Assembly: GCA_963556255.1 (NCBI GenBank)
Contig: OY744605.1
Location: forward strand, 41,607,384-41,671,383
DNA from: Allolobophora icterica
Lineage: Eukaryota > Annelida > Clitellata > Crassiclitellata > Lumbricidae
Reading direction: 5' to 3'
Length of the DNA stretch: 64,000 nucleotides
The notes under the pieces are model-generated. The model saw only the letters and a program-made list of their open reading frames with translations. It searched no databases and was not told where the DNA came from. Below, piece by piece: positions 34,462 to 47,267 of the stretch. The position numbers and the translations under genes are program-made. Position 1 is the stretch's first letter. Each line of letters opens with the position of its first letter.

Positions 34462-35229
34462 AATCAAGACTCTTTCCTGTCTGCATATAGCGACCTTTCG
34501 CAAGAAGATCAGCGAGGATGGACCTGAGTGCATGTTTGTAAATCGACTATTTTTGTAACTATTTTAAAAATAGATCTAGACCTTTCCATAATCGCGAAAC
34601 AGAGTGAATGCTCAACCAACAGAGGAATCTCAGTTTCTGAACGCTCTCCCTCAGTGCAGGATTTAGACCTGGTGAGGTCCTAATATAGGCCCTAAGCTTT
34701 ATAAAGCTTGGAGGGCACTTGTTAAGAAATTACCCCAGAAGGTTACCAGAAGGTCTCACAAAAGTTGAAACATATATGCCTTTTAATTATTTAATAGCAT
34801 GAAAGGGTGCCACGTTTAATCTATCGCAAAACAGTTCAGTGTCGCAAAGAATTTCACCACTCTGGTCCACTCACACTTTTTATCCGCTCTGCGTAGCTGG
34901 CGCCACTCAGGCGAGATGGAATTTGCTACACAAGCCGTTTAAAAAGTTCTACATAATATATATATATAAATATATATATATATCATTTATATATATATAT
35001 CATTTATATATATATCATTTATATATATAGTACACAAAAAAGTTTTAAAAAAGCCCAACACAAATTCTGCATTTTTTAGGTCCCTGCGGATTGTGATGCC
35101 TCAGGGTGTAGCTTTTTTTAGCTTATGCCTAAATCTGGCACTGCTCTCCATCCAGTAAACGTAGCGACCGATTAACTTTTAACTTGTAACTGTGTTTCCA
35201 TAAACAACATTGAAATCGTAGATTATAAG

Positions 35230-36480
35230 ACGTCAATAGTAATGCATGTGCTAAGCCTCTTTGACCAAAGCGATTTGCTTTTCACATGCACTATGGACGT
35301 GATCACTCAGCTGCCACTGTTTTCCAACCTCATATATACTCAGTTGCTACCGATGCTGTTCCTACTACAAGTATTGTTAAGAATATCCCAGTTGCTGATT
35401 TGGCCATCACCGTTTCAGGTATTACAAACACAACTAGTACCAGCATCCCCGTTGGTATACTATTGCTGCAGTAATCTTGACAGTCTGTTTATTAGCAATA
35501 GTAGCAGTGATGACGGTCATAGAGCAATAGTGTATTAAATTATTATTAATCCTACATCATGGTCTTTATCGCTGCAACATCAAACGCCGCAAACAATATC
35601 TCCCTCGCTTGGTATACTGCAGCCTCTCCTACGTGTGTGGTGGCTATCGAGGAGACTCCGCATGACTGTTGCTATAACTACGAGAGGTGCTACAGAAGGT
35701 AGCAGCATCGCAGTAGCCAACTGCCTCGTGCGCTGATTGGCTTGGGGTCTGCGCTGTCGCTGTCGCTGTTGCTGCAGCTGGTCGCTTAAAACGGACCGTG
35801 GACATCGACCGGAAGGAAGTTGGACTCGACAACGCCCGACGAACACTTCCGGTCGATCAGCAGAAGAAACGAAGTCGAAACGAGGCGTCCTTAGCTGCTG
35901 AGAAGAGGAATCGGGACACGACAAAAACATGGTATCAGTTCCTTGTTTACTATCGCTATCACCTTCATCATCCAATTTAGAGACATTCCGATTCACAATC
36001 TTTTCCATGACAGCCACTTTCATTTAGCCCGCACTGGGTCAGTAGCAGGTAACCATACTGTCCACCAGTGGCACAATTCGTGCTCATCGCATGGGTCAGA
36101 GTGACCGTTGATTGGAGCTTAAATAGAACCAGCGTGGGAATTGTAGGAAAATGACTGGGGCGGTTGAAGATTTTATCCATAATTTGCAAACTGATGTTAA
36201 CGAATTTGAAAGCAGTTGATTTCAACACTGGCAGTTTTGCAAGTCAGATTCGAATCAAAATCAATTCCTTTGTTGAGAAAATTAAAAAATGCATACATGA
36301 TGCACCATGGAAATGTCTTTTCTTTGTCAAAGACTCAGAGTCATATAATGCACAACTGAGGGCGTTGAAAACAACCCCTTGGGGTGTGCAATGAAGACTT
36401 AACTGTGGGGGTCCTAAAAAAGACTAGGGGTTGAACCCCCCGACATTTCCCACCCTGGATAGAACCAGCCGATCTCTTTA
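35230..36480. other. Unannotated segment with broken frames
   Basis: A minus frame at 35580-36023 and short plus frames near 35290 look coding-like. The corresponding region of copy B (53040-53804) has frame-breaking indels, including a repeated GAAACGAG. No protein family is recognised, so I do not call a gene. Confidence 0.4.
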
Positions 36481-36702
36481 TAAGACGATCCATCAGATGG
36501 TGGCCTAAAGATAAGATTCATCGTCGTCGTCATCATCATCGCAGTCGTCGTCGTCATCATCGCCGTCGTCGTCATCATTGGCGACATTTAACACGAAGAC
36601 GACGATGGCGATATGACATTCCATAAATTAATTGTAAATGTAATTGTAGTCGATCCTCGTTTTGAGTATCTTTCCGAAGCTTATCTTACATGATACGCAC
36701 AC

Positions 36703-37560
36703 CAGGGGCGTAGCAATGGGTTGTGCAGGTTGTGCAAAGCACAAGGGCCCCCGGCGGTCAGAAGGGCCTCTGGCAGCGAGTATCAATTTTAGCCTATAGA
36801 AGTGAATCTACATGTACAGCAAGTTAGCAACAACGTGCACAGTAATAAACACTCAAATGATCAACCATCTTCGAAATTGCACAACTGTAACTCGTTGACT
36901 CTCATCTACATTCACTGCCATTCAGTGATGATGTCTGCACTGCCTACATGTTCCTGTAGACTTTGCCTGTGACTGTTGCGCCATGTGAATGATCATTTTC
37001 AAAATTGAAGCTAATTAAAAACTATATACGAAGTAGGCCTACAATGTCAGAAGAGGGGGCTGAGCGACTTGGCAATCTTGTCAATAGAAATGAACATGCC
37101 AGAAAGCTTGACAGTTCAAAAGCGGTAGATATTTTTGTGTAAGAGAAGGCGCGGAACGATTTCGTTATTTTTACCAACCAACCCAACTGTTTCACAATTT
37201 GACAGAATTGAAGAGTGGATAATTCATATTTTAGCAGTCAAGGCAGATGGAACAATGTTTTAGATTAATTATGCTCTAGGCCTAGTTCAATTTTTTTATG
37301 CTAGCCTGGAGAAAAAAAATAACAATTTTTATAAAAATAAATCGGAGAAAATAATTGAAGTGTAATTATTTAATTATTATTTCATTGGGGTGCGATTTGT
37401 GATATTTGCATATTTTTCACGGTGCGAAATAAGCAAATAGGCCCCTATCGCAAAAGCGCCAAGCGTTTTTCGCACAGCGGTTTTTTTCAAATCGAAGGGG
37501 TTCAAGGGCCCATCATCGAAGCTCTGCACAAGGGCCCACAAAAACCTTTCTACGCCACTG
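36703..37560. mobile_element. Non-autonomous hAT transposon present only in copy A, 858 bp
   Basis: Ends are CAGGGGCGTAG and the inverse of CAGTGGCGTAG. The perfect TSD ACGCACAC is at 36695-36702 and 37561-37568. Copy B has an uninterrupted site near 54510. It has subterminal GGGCCC-rich sequence and contains two TAGGCCTA octamers. Confidence 0.95.
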
Positions 37561-37639
37561 ACGCACACACATTTGGATACTTAAATAAATGTCTACAGGC
37601 CTACTTCGTCTGATAGGCCACTCATACCATTAGTGATCA

Positions 37640-37890
37640 GCAGCGCAGGTCATCATCGGTACAGAAGTGTTTCGATCACGACTGTTCTTTTTCTAAACTG
37701 TTACTGGACTGTATACATAGCATGCGAACATTGCATTGAGCTTCTTCTATCTTTCCAAGCGTCTAATTCGCGAGATGCGGTTGAAGACCTTTTTTCGATC
37801 GTCGTCTTATGTAACCAGGTCAGGAGCACATCAGATGAGTTTTCTTGAAGAGGCGCTATATAAATAGGCATTTAATTACAATTACAATTT
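37640..37890 (+). mobile_element. L2/CR1-like 3' fragment (copy A)
   Basis: It ends GAGGCGCTATATAAATAGGC followed by ATTACA units, the classic L2-type 3' end. Upstream sequence may be decayed C-terminal RT. The copy B equivalent is about 54600-54845. Confidence 0.6.
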
Positions 37891-38214
37891 TGCGTAATGA
37901 AGGGTGCAATTGTCTTCGTGTTCTCCACCTGATCAGATGAGCAAAGCCGCAGAGCTTGCATCTAAATGAAGAAACGGTAAAAAAAACCAGTTCATTACTA
38001 GGGTCATTACTATGTGTTTATATACATATATATATATTTATGTATATTATACGTACATGAACATATATTGCACAGGCCATATATAGGTATATATATAAAC
38101 GTTATCTGGATTTAGCAATAATGAGAAAAATTGCTTTATAAGGACTGGTTCATCTTGATTAGACAACTGCGTGTTCTCTATCTCCATCGTATTTCTCCCA
38201 TTTCTCCCATCTCC

Positions 38215-38315
<101 letters not shown>

Positions 38316-39720
38316 GTTAGATAGTAAGCAGAGCGTTTGATTGTAAGACTCAATCATCGTTTTGGCGAATTGTACATCTGACGGTCGACCGACGAACTAA
38401 TGACGGTCACGCATTTCGCCGATTCGCGTCACCACCGCCGACCACCAGAGGGCTACGCGGCAATAATTAACGAAGACACAGAATGAGACACTACTGTGTG
38501 CTATCGATGCGCTGATGCATTAGACACCCTCTACCCGAGAGACATAGACACAGAGAGACGGAGAAAGAGACAGACAGACAGACAGACTGATGCTGAATGC
38601 CAGGAAACGTTTTGGGCGCCGGCGCATAGGCATACACTGATTTAGGGGATAATAGGGAAAACGTTCGCTGCTGAGTCAACAGTTCATCTGCTGTGAGGAA
38701 GGCCGTGGATTTGCATTTCCGGTGGAGAATAAAACGATCCTTCAGGTGGTTGTCAGCGCCGACGCGGAACGAGTGTCTTGACCGATGGATGGACAGATGG
38801 ACGGATGGACAGATGGACGGACGGACAGAGACACGATTGGATGCAGACGGAGATGGGGGAGGGAGGGGTTTGATATGCCAGGCGGAAATCTAAACGCCGG
38901 CGTAAGACTAAGTAAGAGACCGCGAAGGATTCGTTCGATGGCCAATAAGAGGATTTAGAGATCAGTTGCGAGTATTATAGTTCTTGCGGGTTTTCGTTTT
39001 TCTCTCTCCAATATACGCAAGACGCACTTGGAATCCACTGATGTACCAGCGCATGAGTTTCGTTCCTGTACTGCTAAGGTCAACGTTGGATCTTAAAGCC
39101 AACTGAACACAAGAGAAGTGCTTTCTCGAAAGTCAATTGTGATGATTTATTGATCCACGCATACTTACTTACCAGTCGTAATCTTATAGTTCGACTGGTT
39201 TCGTCTGGTTGTCTATAGTTTCGGTAAACCGATAATGAATGCAATGTTGGGCGAGAAATGTGAAAATGCTTCACTGTAACTATATTTGTAATAGCCAATT
39301 TCTATAGCGCCGCTCTACCAGAAACCAGAGGTACTGTTTATGTTAGCGGAATGCTTTGTGTAAATGTAAGCGTTTTTATACAGCGACCTATACATGGCCT
39401 CGACCCTGCTCACTTTCAATTAATTGATCAGGTGAGATCTTTCACCACCCACTGCCCGTTTGAGTAGACACCATTTAAGGTTCCCGTGTACGGAACGTGC
39501 TAACCCGAGATTTAAATCTCTGAAAAAACCAACATCGGTAGGCGAACAGAGATCCGCACGCTCTCTAACACAGATAACTGAATTTACATATATGTAAATT
39601 CCATGAATCATATATTATTTAGCTTCAGGCATTCATATTGTTAAATGGCTTGTAAAAGCCATTATCGACTCACGTTATCTAAAAGTTCAAGATTGTCCAG
39701 TTAAAACATTCATTTATAAA

Positions 39721-39781
39721 CATCACACGCCAAATTGCTGCGGTGTCTACAGACTACACCGCAGCCATTTGGCGTGTGATG
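39721..39781. repeat. 26-bp inverted repeat with 9-bp loop (copy A)
   Basis: Arms 39721-39746 and 39756-39781 pair with one mismatch around the loop ctacagact. Copy B (56655-56715) has two other mismatches. Confidence 0.85.
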
Positions 39782-40441
39782 TGTATGCAACAACAATGCG
39801 CTGAATTTTGATTTAGACTAGCAAACGAAACTCTGCAGTTGTCGATGACTAAACGTCATATTGAATTTTTACATTAGTAAAATTTTAAAATCTAAGTTAT
39901 TTGCCAGTTTCAATTCACTGTATTGGCCTGCAGCTGTGTGAAACAACTTTATTCTTGCAACGATTTAAAAAAGTTTTAGTGAACTGGCGGCTGACAGCAT
40001 GGCACAATTATACAGCATAAACTTCACTGATGGACGTGTGAACTATTCGGTGAAGTGCATAATGGGTTCATGCTGTTCCCTTGGGTGGAACGAAAGGGGG
40101 GCATGCAGCGTTTCCCTTTCACCTCTGGGTCTCGGATTTGACTGAAGCCCGATAAGTCATTTGAAATTGACAGTTCTTTATCAAGGCACATAACCAGTCG
40201 GGATATATAGGCTGTTCATACTTCCTCAGATGCTGCTGTTCAGTTTAGGCTTCACGTAAATCATCCCTCAAACCTCGTGACCACCAATCGAAGAACTATT
40301 GTCGACAAAAGGGCGATTACGTACCTTATCTTAGCCTCAAATCCAGTCATATAGGAGTATCAAGCGATTATTCATAATCCGATAGAAGAATTAGTTCTAC
40401 CAGTTGACAAACACATAATAGACTACATAAACTGTGTGTCC

Positions 40442-40762
40442 TGAAGTTTGACGCGGTCCGTAATACTGTACCTCGTTACCTGACCGAACTGTGCATTCGC
40501 TGCAGCGTCAGCCGCTTGCGTTCAGCCACCCGTGGCGACTTTGTGGTCGGGACGGTTAGGACACGCCTGGCGGACTCTTCGTTTTTTGTGGCCGGACCTA
40601 GCGACTGGAACTCATTGCCGCTGGTTATCCGGTCCATGAACTCCCACCCTACCTCTTGCAATCACCTTAAGACGAACCTGTGTCGTGCGGCTTTTCCTTA
40701 ATACTCTATTTTGCAAGGCGCTGCTGAGCACAGGTTGAGTGGCGCCATAGCATAAACTGTGT
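40442..40762 (+). pseudogene. CR1-like RT C-terminal fragment and 3' end (copy A)
   Basis: The frame reads LKFDAVRNTVPRYLTELC, LRSATRGDFVV, then GPSDWNSLPLVIRSM, the C-terminal NxLP motif of CR1/L2 RTs. A short 3' UTR (TGGCGCCATAGCATAAACTG) passes into a GAT-type microsatellite. Copies of the same end are at 57362-57683 and, reversed, at 61360-61885. Confidence 0.8.
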
Positions 40763-40870
40763 GACGACTACGACGACGTCGACGATGATGATGACGATGA
40801 TAAGGAGGAGGAGGAGGACGATGATGATGATGATGATGATGATGATAAGGAGGAGGAGGAGGACGACGAC

Positions 40871-40903
<33 letters not shown>

Positions 40904-41000
40904 AAGGAGGAGGAGGACGATGAGGAGGAGGAGGAGGAGGAGGAGGAGGAGGACGACGACGACGACGATGATGGTGGTGATGATGATGAGGATGGTGTTG
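40763..41000. repeat. GAC/GAT/GAG microsatellite after the CR1-like 3' end (copy A)
   Basis: Blocks of GAT and GGA units alternate. Copy B is longer in GAT. Confidence 0.95.
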
Positions 41001-42115
41001 GTTAGGGTCTTTGCTACTAATCGACTCTCGTTTTACTCTTTGTCGGTTACAAATCACATCTAGACTATAAGGAACGAATCTGCGAGGCCATACGGTCGCT
41101 ATATAAAAACGTGTAGACCTACATGTAGCCTACACGTACATAACGCTGTCCTTAGAATCATCTGAGATTCAGAGTTACTGGTTCTGCTATAGATTATCTG
41201 TAAGTTACCGTCAAATTCATAGCTATTAACAAGCACAAAGAATTCAGTTATATTTTCACCTAATTGCCACATTAAATTTTACTTCCAAATCAAGAACGAC
41301 CTTGTTGTAGGCATAGCATGCAACAAACACTTCAGATACCCTAGAGCATTTTATTTGAACGGACGCAATCATGCCATATATATGTCAGTCACTGTGGGCG
41401 GAGTTTGACGATGCTGACGTCATTGCTTACGTTTTTCTTCTTCGTGCGTCTTGCTGGACGTCGATTCACATGATGTATCGTATAGTAAGATAGACTCTTG
41501 GCTGCCAAAGACAAACATTCTGGACACGGACCAACTCTTGAGTTCCCAGTTCTAACCACTGAAGTACATCGACGGTAATTTCAGCTAATGAAATAACGCT
41601 TGTCGGAGGCCGTACTCTGTATGCTTCGAAGGAAACGTGGCACAAATTTTACCAGTTTGGCTAGTTTGGAAGTCTGGCCAGAAATTTAGCCAAAACTTAT
41701 CGATTCTCCGAAAGATATTTATGCTCCTTTCCGATGACTTGATTTGTATTCTATGTTTTGTTAGGTGCAAGTATAGTTAGTTATTTATTCGAGAAGTTCA
41801 GTTGACTGTAACTACTTTATACTAGCATGATGGATTCTTTAAATCTCAGAAACTTACTTCAGAGAGTTAGTCGATATTGAAGTATGATTCCTGCAGGATT
41901 CAGCATTTAATTACTTAACAATAAATTAAATTCATCAACGGATTCCCATTCGCTCCTTCTCTGATGAGATTATTCATTGGCGGTGAGTCAATAAAAACCC
42001 AGGCACCAATTCCTTTTGAGTTTCTTACTCCCTTTAAGAATCCTTCAGCCCTTCTTTCCAAAGCCTTCTGTCCAATCTGTCTTTGCACGTCGTCTTCACC
42101 TGCCTGCATGTCTGT

Positions 42116-42118
42116 CGT

Positions 42119-42165
<47 letters not shown>

Positions 42166-42194
42166 TTCTGTCTGTCTGTCTGTCTGTCTGTCTG
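42116..42194. repeat. TCTG array (copy A)
   Basis: About 19 units with one TCTT; copy B has about 30 (59049-59168). A 65-codon minus frame next to it is open in both copies, but its product is unknown. Confidence 0.95.
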
Positions 42195-42439
42195 TGTCCT
42201 CAGTCTGCTTTCGACCTCCTTGTACTGCTTTCGTGCTTTTCTAGCACCATCGCCAGTTCTAACTGCTCACCATCTGTATACGGTATTTCTGTCTCATTCT
42301 TTCTCACTGTGTTGCTCTCTTTCTCTGCTTCTTCGGCTGTCTGGATGTTTGTGGCGGTGACTTTCTCTCACATATAGTTTCAGTGGCTGTCTCTGTCCTG
42401 GTATATGTCCCTTTGTGTCTGCTTGTCAATACGTCTCTC

Positions 42440-42665
42440 TCACTATTGGAATAATAATCAAATTTTTTACGCGAAAGCGGGCAACGGGGCCTACGCAGAT
42501 CAGGACCATTTGTAGATTACTTGTCGCCTGAAGTCAGTATGAATGCGACAATTATACGAAACTGATATATAGAGCAATGACAGAGACGGAAGACATGGGA
42601 TCGAACGCAGGACACGAAGTTACCGATTCAAACACTATTGATTAGGAAACTTTACATAACTTTCC
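42440..42665 (-). mobile_element. Decayed tRNA-derived SINE (copy A)
   Basis: On the minus strand GCGTTCGATCCC near 42602 fits a tRNA B box, preceded about 30 bp earlier by a decayed A box. The tail runs to CGTAAAAAATTTGATTATTATT. The copy B equivalent is about 59418-59645. Confidence 0.5.
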
Positions 42666-42751
42666 CTCCTTCATTTGTCCAGTCGTTCGCTAACTTATTC
42701 GCTCGTTTTTCCGTTCTTTTTTGTTCGATTTTTCATCCATTCATTCATTCA

Positions 42752-42951
42752 NNNNNNNNNNNNNNNNNNNNNNNNNNNNNNNNNNNNNNNNNNNNNNNNN
42801 NNNNNNNNNNNNNNNNNNNNNNNNNNNNNNNNNNNNNNNNNNNNNNNNNNNNNNNNNNNNNNNNNNNNNNNNNNNNNNNNNNNNNNNNNNNNNNNNNNNN
42901 NNNNNNNNNNNNNNNNNNNNNNNNNNNNNNNNNNNNNNNNNNNNNNNNNNN
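42752..42951. other. Assembly gap of exactly 200 N
   Basis: An unresolved run whose length is a typical scaffolding placeholder. It separates copy A from copy B. Confidence 1.
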
Positions 42952-43117
42952 AGATACAAAGGATACAAAAAGGCCTATTTGTATGGCATCCTGACAAGGA
43001 AGCATTTCCAAAACAAGTTATCATAGGCCTACTTAGGTAGCTCTCAGTTATGATAACGTGGGCCCAAAGAGTAGCCAGCGTGCTTAATAGGCGATAGCAC
43101 TGGATGTAATACATGGC

Positions 43118-43661
43118 CAGTGTTGGGTAAACTCAGACAAGAAATGAATTAAATCAAAACTCAACTCATGCACCTCAAAATATGTTAAAACTCAAACTCA
43201 ACGCATCCTAAGTGAAATGAGTTAACTCAAACTCAGTTGTTAAATGAGTTAAATCATCAACTCACACGTCTCATACTAGCACGTTCAAATCGAACGGTGT
43301 ACAAATACACAGTTACCAGGAAATGGTATCATCAGTTTATTATTACTAGTATAACTTAAACACTGTCCGCCCGCCGCTGCTGGCCGTGTTTACGACCCTC
43401 CCTGCCGTCACCACTCACCAGTATGGAAAGCCGACGATATAAAAAAAACCCGGCTTGTTTCAACATAATATGTGCCATGTGCCGAAGAGTGAGTTGATTT
43501 TGAAATAATCGACAGTTACAACTCAAACTCACAGAAACTATGAATTAAATCAAACTCATAACTCACACTCTTTAAGGTGAGTTAACTCAAACTCATAAAT
43601 CACAGCAAGTGAGTTAATTCGTGAGTTTCAACTCATCTGAGTTAACTCATACCCAACGCTG
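43118..43661. mobile_element. Non-autonomous hAT transposon (copy B of 28355-28897)
   Basis: Same termini and AACTCA/TGAGTT interior. Flanks tacatggc (43110-43117) and tacatagc (43662-43669) show one substitution. Confidence 0.93.
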
Positions 43662-43932
43662 TACATAGCATGGCTTGTACGCGTAAATTGTAAACAAGTG
43701 AACAAACCGTAAAGAAGTCGAATAGTAAAATGCCCCGTAGTCCAAGATCTTGAAATTAATTCGTGCAATAATGGAAATCAAGTTAAAAGCAATTTATTAA
43801 ACTATTCAATTAAAATTCATTCATTCGTCATATTTTAAAGACGAGACTAACGCTTTGTGCAGAGAAAGGCATACCTCATAGCTGAAGGTGTTAGGCAGAG
43901 TTATAAAAATTGTGAGGCTGTACAGTCAGTAC

Positions 43933-44189
43933 CAGTGGCGGCGATCTTGTTTGACAGGTGAGGGGGACATTTTTGAACTGATCTGGTCAAAAAAGAGTTT
44001 TGAACTGATTTGGTCAAAAAAAGGTAACAAAATATATCGCCGTGAACTGATCTGGTCAAAAAAAGGTACAATATTTGATGACCTTTTAGGTGTTTCTTCA
44101 AACTGCGGGGGTCCGATGCATGGCGTGTCCCCTCACTGTTAAAGGTGGGGTCTTGTCCCCCTCGACTCCCTCCATGATCGCCGTCCATG
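43933..44189. mobile_element. Small hAT-like element present only in copy B, 257 bp
   Basis: Ends are CAGTGGCGGCGATCTTG and the inverse of CATGGACGGCGATCATG. TSD GTCAGTAC is at 43925-43932 and 44190-44197. Copy A has the single empty site near 29171. The interior has three GAACTGATYTGGTCAAAAAA units. Confidence 0.93.
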
Positions 44190-45934
44190 GTCAGTACAGA
44201 TGACTCGAGATGAATCATTGCTAGCGGTCGATGAATAATGCCGATGACCTCATTGCTAAAGAAGGCTTTGATGTCTCAACACACTAATCTCAATTCTGGT
44301 GCCACGGATTTTCCTCTTCTTAGTAATACACTGAGAACGTGACCATTATAGGCATGCGCGTATAATAGGACACGGACGTTGCGAAATTGGACATGTTCCT
44401 TAGTTTAGCCAAAGTTTGAATTTAGTTCTAGCTGACCCGGTAAAGCTAATTATAGAGTATTATATTACAGTTAGACAGTATCTAGTTTATTCAACTACCA
44501 CACGACTGTGTGTAAGACTGGGAATGTCCCCGAGTAGGAGTGTTGAATGGTAGCTACCCAGAGGTGATCTGAATGACTGAACTAATCCTTTGGCCACTGT
44601 TACGCCTAGATATGTTTTTCTGTATAACTATGTTGCTCTTGTGTGCCTCCACTGCCTGTGAAGTTGACGAGCGATTCATCACAACAACCTTAAATCGGAA
44701 CTTCTTTACACTGTATTCATTGTGTTCTTCCTGTTCCGTTTCCGGATCGTCTCGTTCACATCAACGCCATACGCATGCGCACACAATGAACGAATAATGT
44801 GACGTAATATTCAATTTACATGGCGCTCTTAATGCAATTTGAATGACTGTTACTATCGGGGCTTTACGAGACTCCTAACATGGGTAGCCAAGGGTCGGCA
44901 AAAGTATAAATTGGTGGTTGGACGACGGGAGATATCCGGTGGCTGCGTGCGTGATTGGCATCTGAGATTTCGATCATGTATGCCTTTACGTGCGAAGTTT
45001 TTACATAGCGTCCTAACAATCTTGACACTGGTTGTCTTGTCCTTGCCTAGTGAGCACTCAGACTATAGCTGGTCCCACCGTCTGGAACTTTGCTGCTTTC
45101 TTTCGTTTACAGCTTATTGTTCTTATTAAGCTTAGGCTATGTTTGACTCTTAGGTGAAAAGTTACAGTTCCACTCTATACTACCCAAGGCGTGTCATTTT
45201 TCAAGTTGCCAGGTCTATATGCGCCTCAAAACTTTGTAACCGATTTTAGCAGCCTCTTTTATAAGCAGGAAGTACCTAATTATTCTAGATTCAGAGTATA
45301 TCTTGTTTATATTGAACAGAGTTAAAAAAGTGGTCGAGCCAAGAGGAATTCTTGTTGAAAAGCACGAATCTGAGCGTGACTACGGCAAGACGTTCAGTGT
45401 ATAGAGCATTATCTTCGCCTGTTTAGGATCACCTAATAAATAAATTTACAAATTTAATGCCGTCTTCGGAAGTCATCTTCTGGAAAAGTAATATCCAATG
45501 AAACGGTCAGCAGAGTCTATGGCTTTCAGAAGAGATTACCTGAAGCTGTGGAAGCTCAACTTAGCCTATATAGTATATATACCATAATAAAATGGTCGTG
45601 ATGATTAATCAGTTTTATTATACTGGTTTCTATAAAGCGAAATTTTTCTTCGCTGTGCTGTCAGTCTGAATGACCCTGCAGCGCCATGCATCATTTTGTG
45701 TAAGTCCTGTCACAGTGGCCGTATTATGTAGAGTTGTAGACCGTGCTATATAGTTAGGAAGACATGCCGACCTCTTGATGCGAACGTAACAGTTCGTCTG
45801 GGACGTTCTTATGCAGGCCAGCAAGTTTCTCAAATTAAGAAATGCAACGAAATCATACCCTCAGCATTTTTGAATAATAAATAAATAATATGTCAGTCAA
45901 ACAGTGTACCAACCAACCATCACACCAACCAACC

Positions 45935-46631
45935 AGCGAGTCAATGAGCGAGTCAGCTAATGAGTCGGTCGGTCAGTCAATGAGTCAGTCAATGAGTCAG
46001 TCAATGAGTCAGTGAGTCAGTGAGTCAGTCAGTGAGTGAGTGAGTCAGTGAGTCAGTGAGTCAGTCAGTGAGTCAGTCAGTGAGTCAGTCAGTGAGTCAG
46101 TGAGTGAGTCAATGAGCGAGTCAGCTAATGAGTCGGTCGGTCAGTCGGTCAGTCAATGAGTCAGTCAATGAGTCAGGCAATGAGTCAGTGAGTCAGTGAG
46201 TCAGTGAGTCAGTGAGTCAGTCAGTGAGTCAGTGAGTCAGTGAGTCAGTGAGTCAGTGAGTGAGTGAGTGAGTGAGTGAGTGAGTGACTCAGTGAGTGAG
46301 TGAGTGAGTGAGTGAGTGAGTGAGTGAGTGAGTGAGTGAGTGAGTGAGTGAGTGAGTGAGTGAGTGAGTGAGTGAGTGAGTGAGTGAGTGAGTGAGTGAG
46401 TGAGTGAGTGAGTGAGTGAGTGAGTGAGTGAGTGAGTGAGTGAGTGAGTGAGTGAGTGAGTGAGTGAGTGAGTGAGTGAGTGAGTGAGTGAGTGAGTGAG
46501 TGAGTGAGTGAGTGAGTCAGTCAGTCAGTCAGTCAGTCAGTCAGTCAGTCAGTCAGTCAGTCAGTCAGTCAGTCAGTCAGTCAGTCAGTCAGTCAGTCAG
46601 TCAGTCAGTCAGTCAGTCAGTCAGTCAGTCG
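45935..46631. repeat. GTGA/GTCA array beside duplicate exon 1 (copy B)
   Basis: Long pure GTGA block (about 46256-46516), then pure GTCA block, more homogenised than in copy A. Confidence 0.95.
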
Positions 46632-46663
46632 TATGGTCGACGAGTCAATCGGTCAGCACTTAC

Positions 46664-46862
46664 CGAATGCCTGTTCCCTCTTGCGTTCCATGTGTTCCAT
46701 CTGGATGCGGTCCTTAACCTGTTGCTGGAGGGCCTGGAGATCGACGCCAATAAGACGAGTCTTGGAGTTAAAGATGCGACTCTTCCTTTTCTCCTCCTCG
46801 CTCCTTCGGCGCTCAATGGCCGCCGCCTCCTTCAGGTCCACCGGAATGTCCAACTTATGCAT
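46664..46862 (-). CDS. RIBC2: Second copy of RIBC2 exon 1 only
   Basis: Encodes the same start as 31560-31758 with the same donor gtaagt, and I see no base difference within the exon although flanks differ. Exons 2-5 have no second copy in the window. It is probably the alternative haplotype of exon 1, not a separate gene. A LINE fragment lies 28 bp upstream of its ATG. Confidence 0.85.
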
Positions 46863-46889
46863 CTCGGCTTCTTAATTTGCCCTTGATCA

Positions 46890-47267
46890 ATCAATCAATC
46901 AATCAAAATGATTTTATTGTTCACCATAAACATATAGGCATGAAAATAACAAGTACAAGTTACATGCAGTGACAATGGGAGTACCCAAAGGAACGAACCT
47001 TTCCGCTAATAGGGCCCCCTAGTTACAATAAATCATTACAACCAGTGGAGCAGTTTGTTAAGTGTCGTATCCATTATTATTTATAGCATTAGCAAGACAA
47101 AACAAAACAAAACAAAACCCACCCCCTCAATCCCAATTGTCAAGCATTGTGTGCCTAAACAATGAGTATGGCCTATAATCAAACCACTTCAGACCAGCTC
47201 TAAAATTTTTTAAGATCAAATCAATCAGTATAATTGTTCCATAAGCAATATAAACACAGTCCACAGA
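46890..47267 (-). mobile_element. LINE 3' fragment inserted just upstream of exon 1, only in copy B
   Basis: 378 bp are absent from copy A, where gatca joins cctttttaatt directly. On the minus strand the fragment ends AATAAAATCATTTTGATTGA with TTGA units, a non-LTR 3' tail. No clear TSD is seen. Confidence 0.85.

Noticed and set aside
35580..36023. 147-codon minus frame
   Set aside because: The matching region of copy B is frameshifted by small indels, so it is not under coding constraint.
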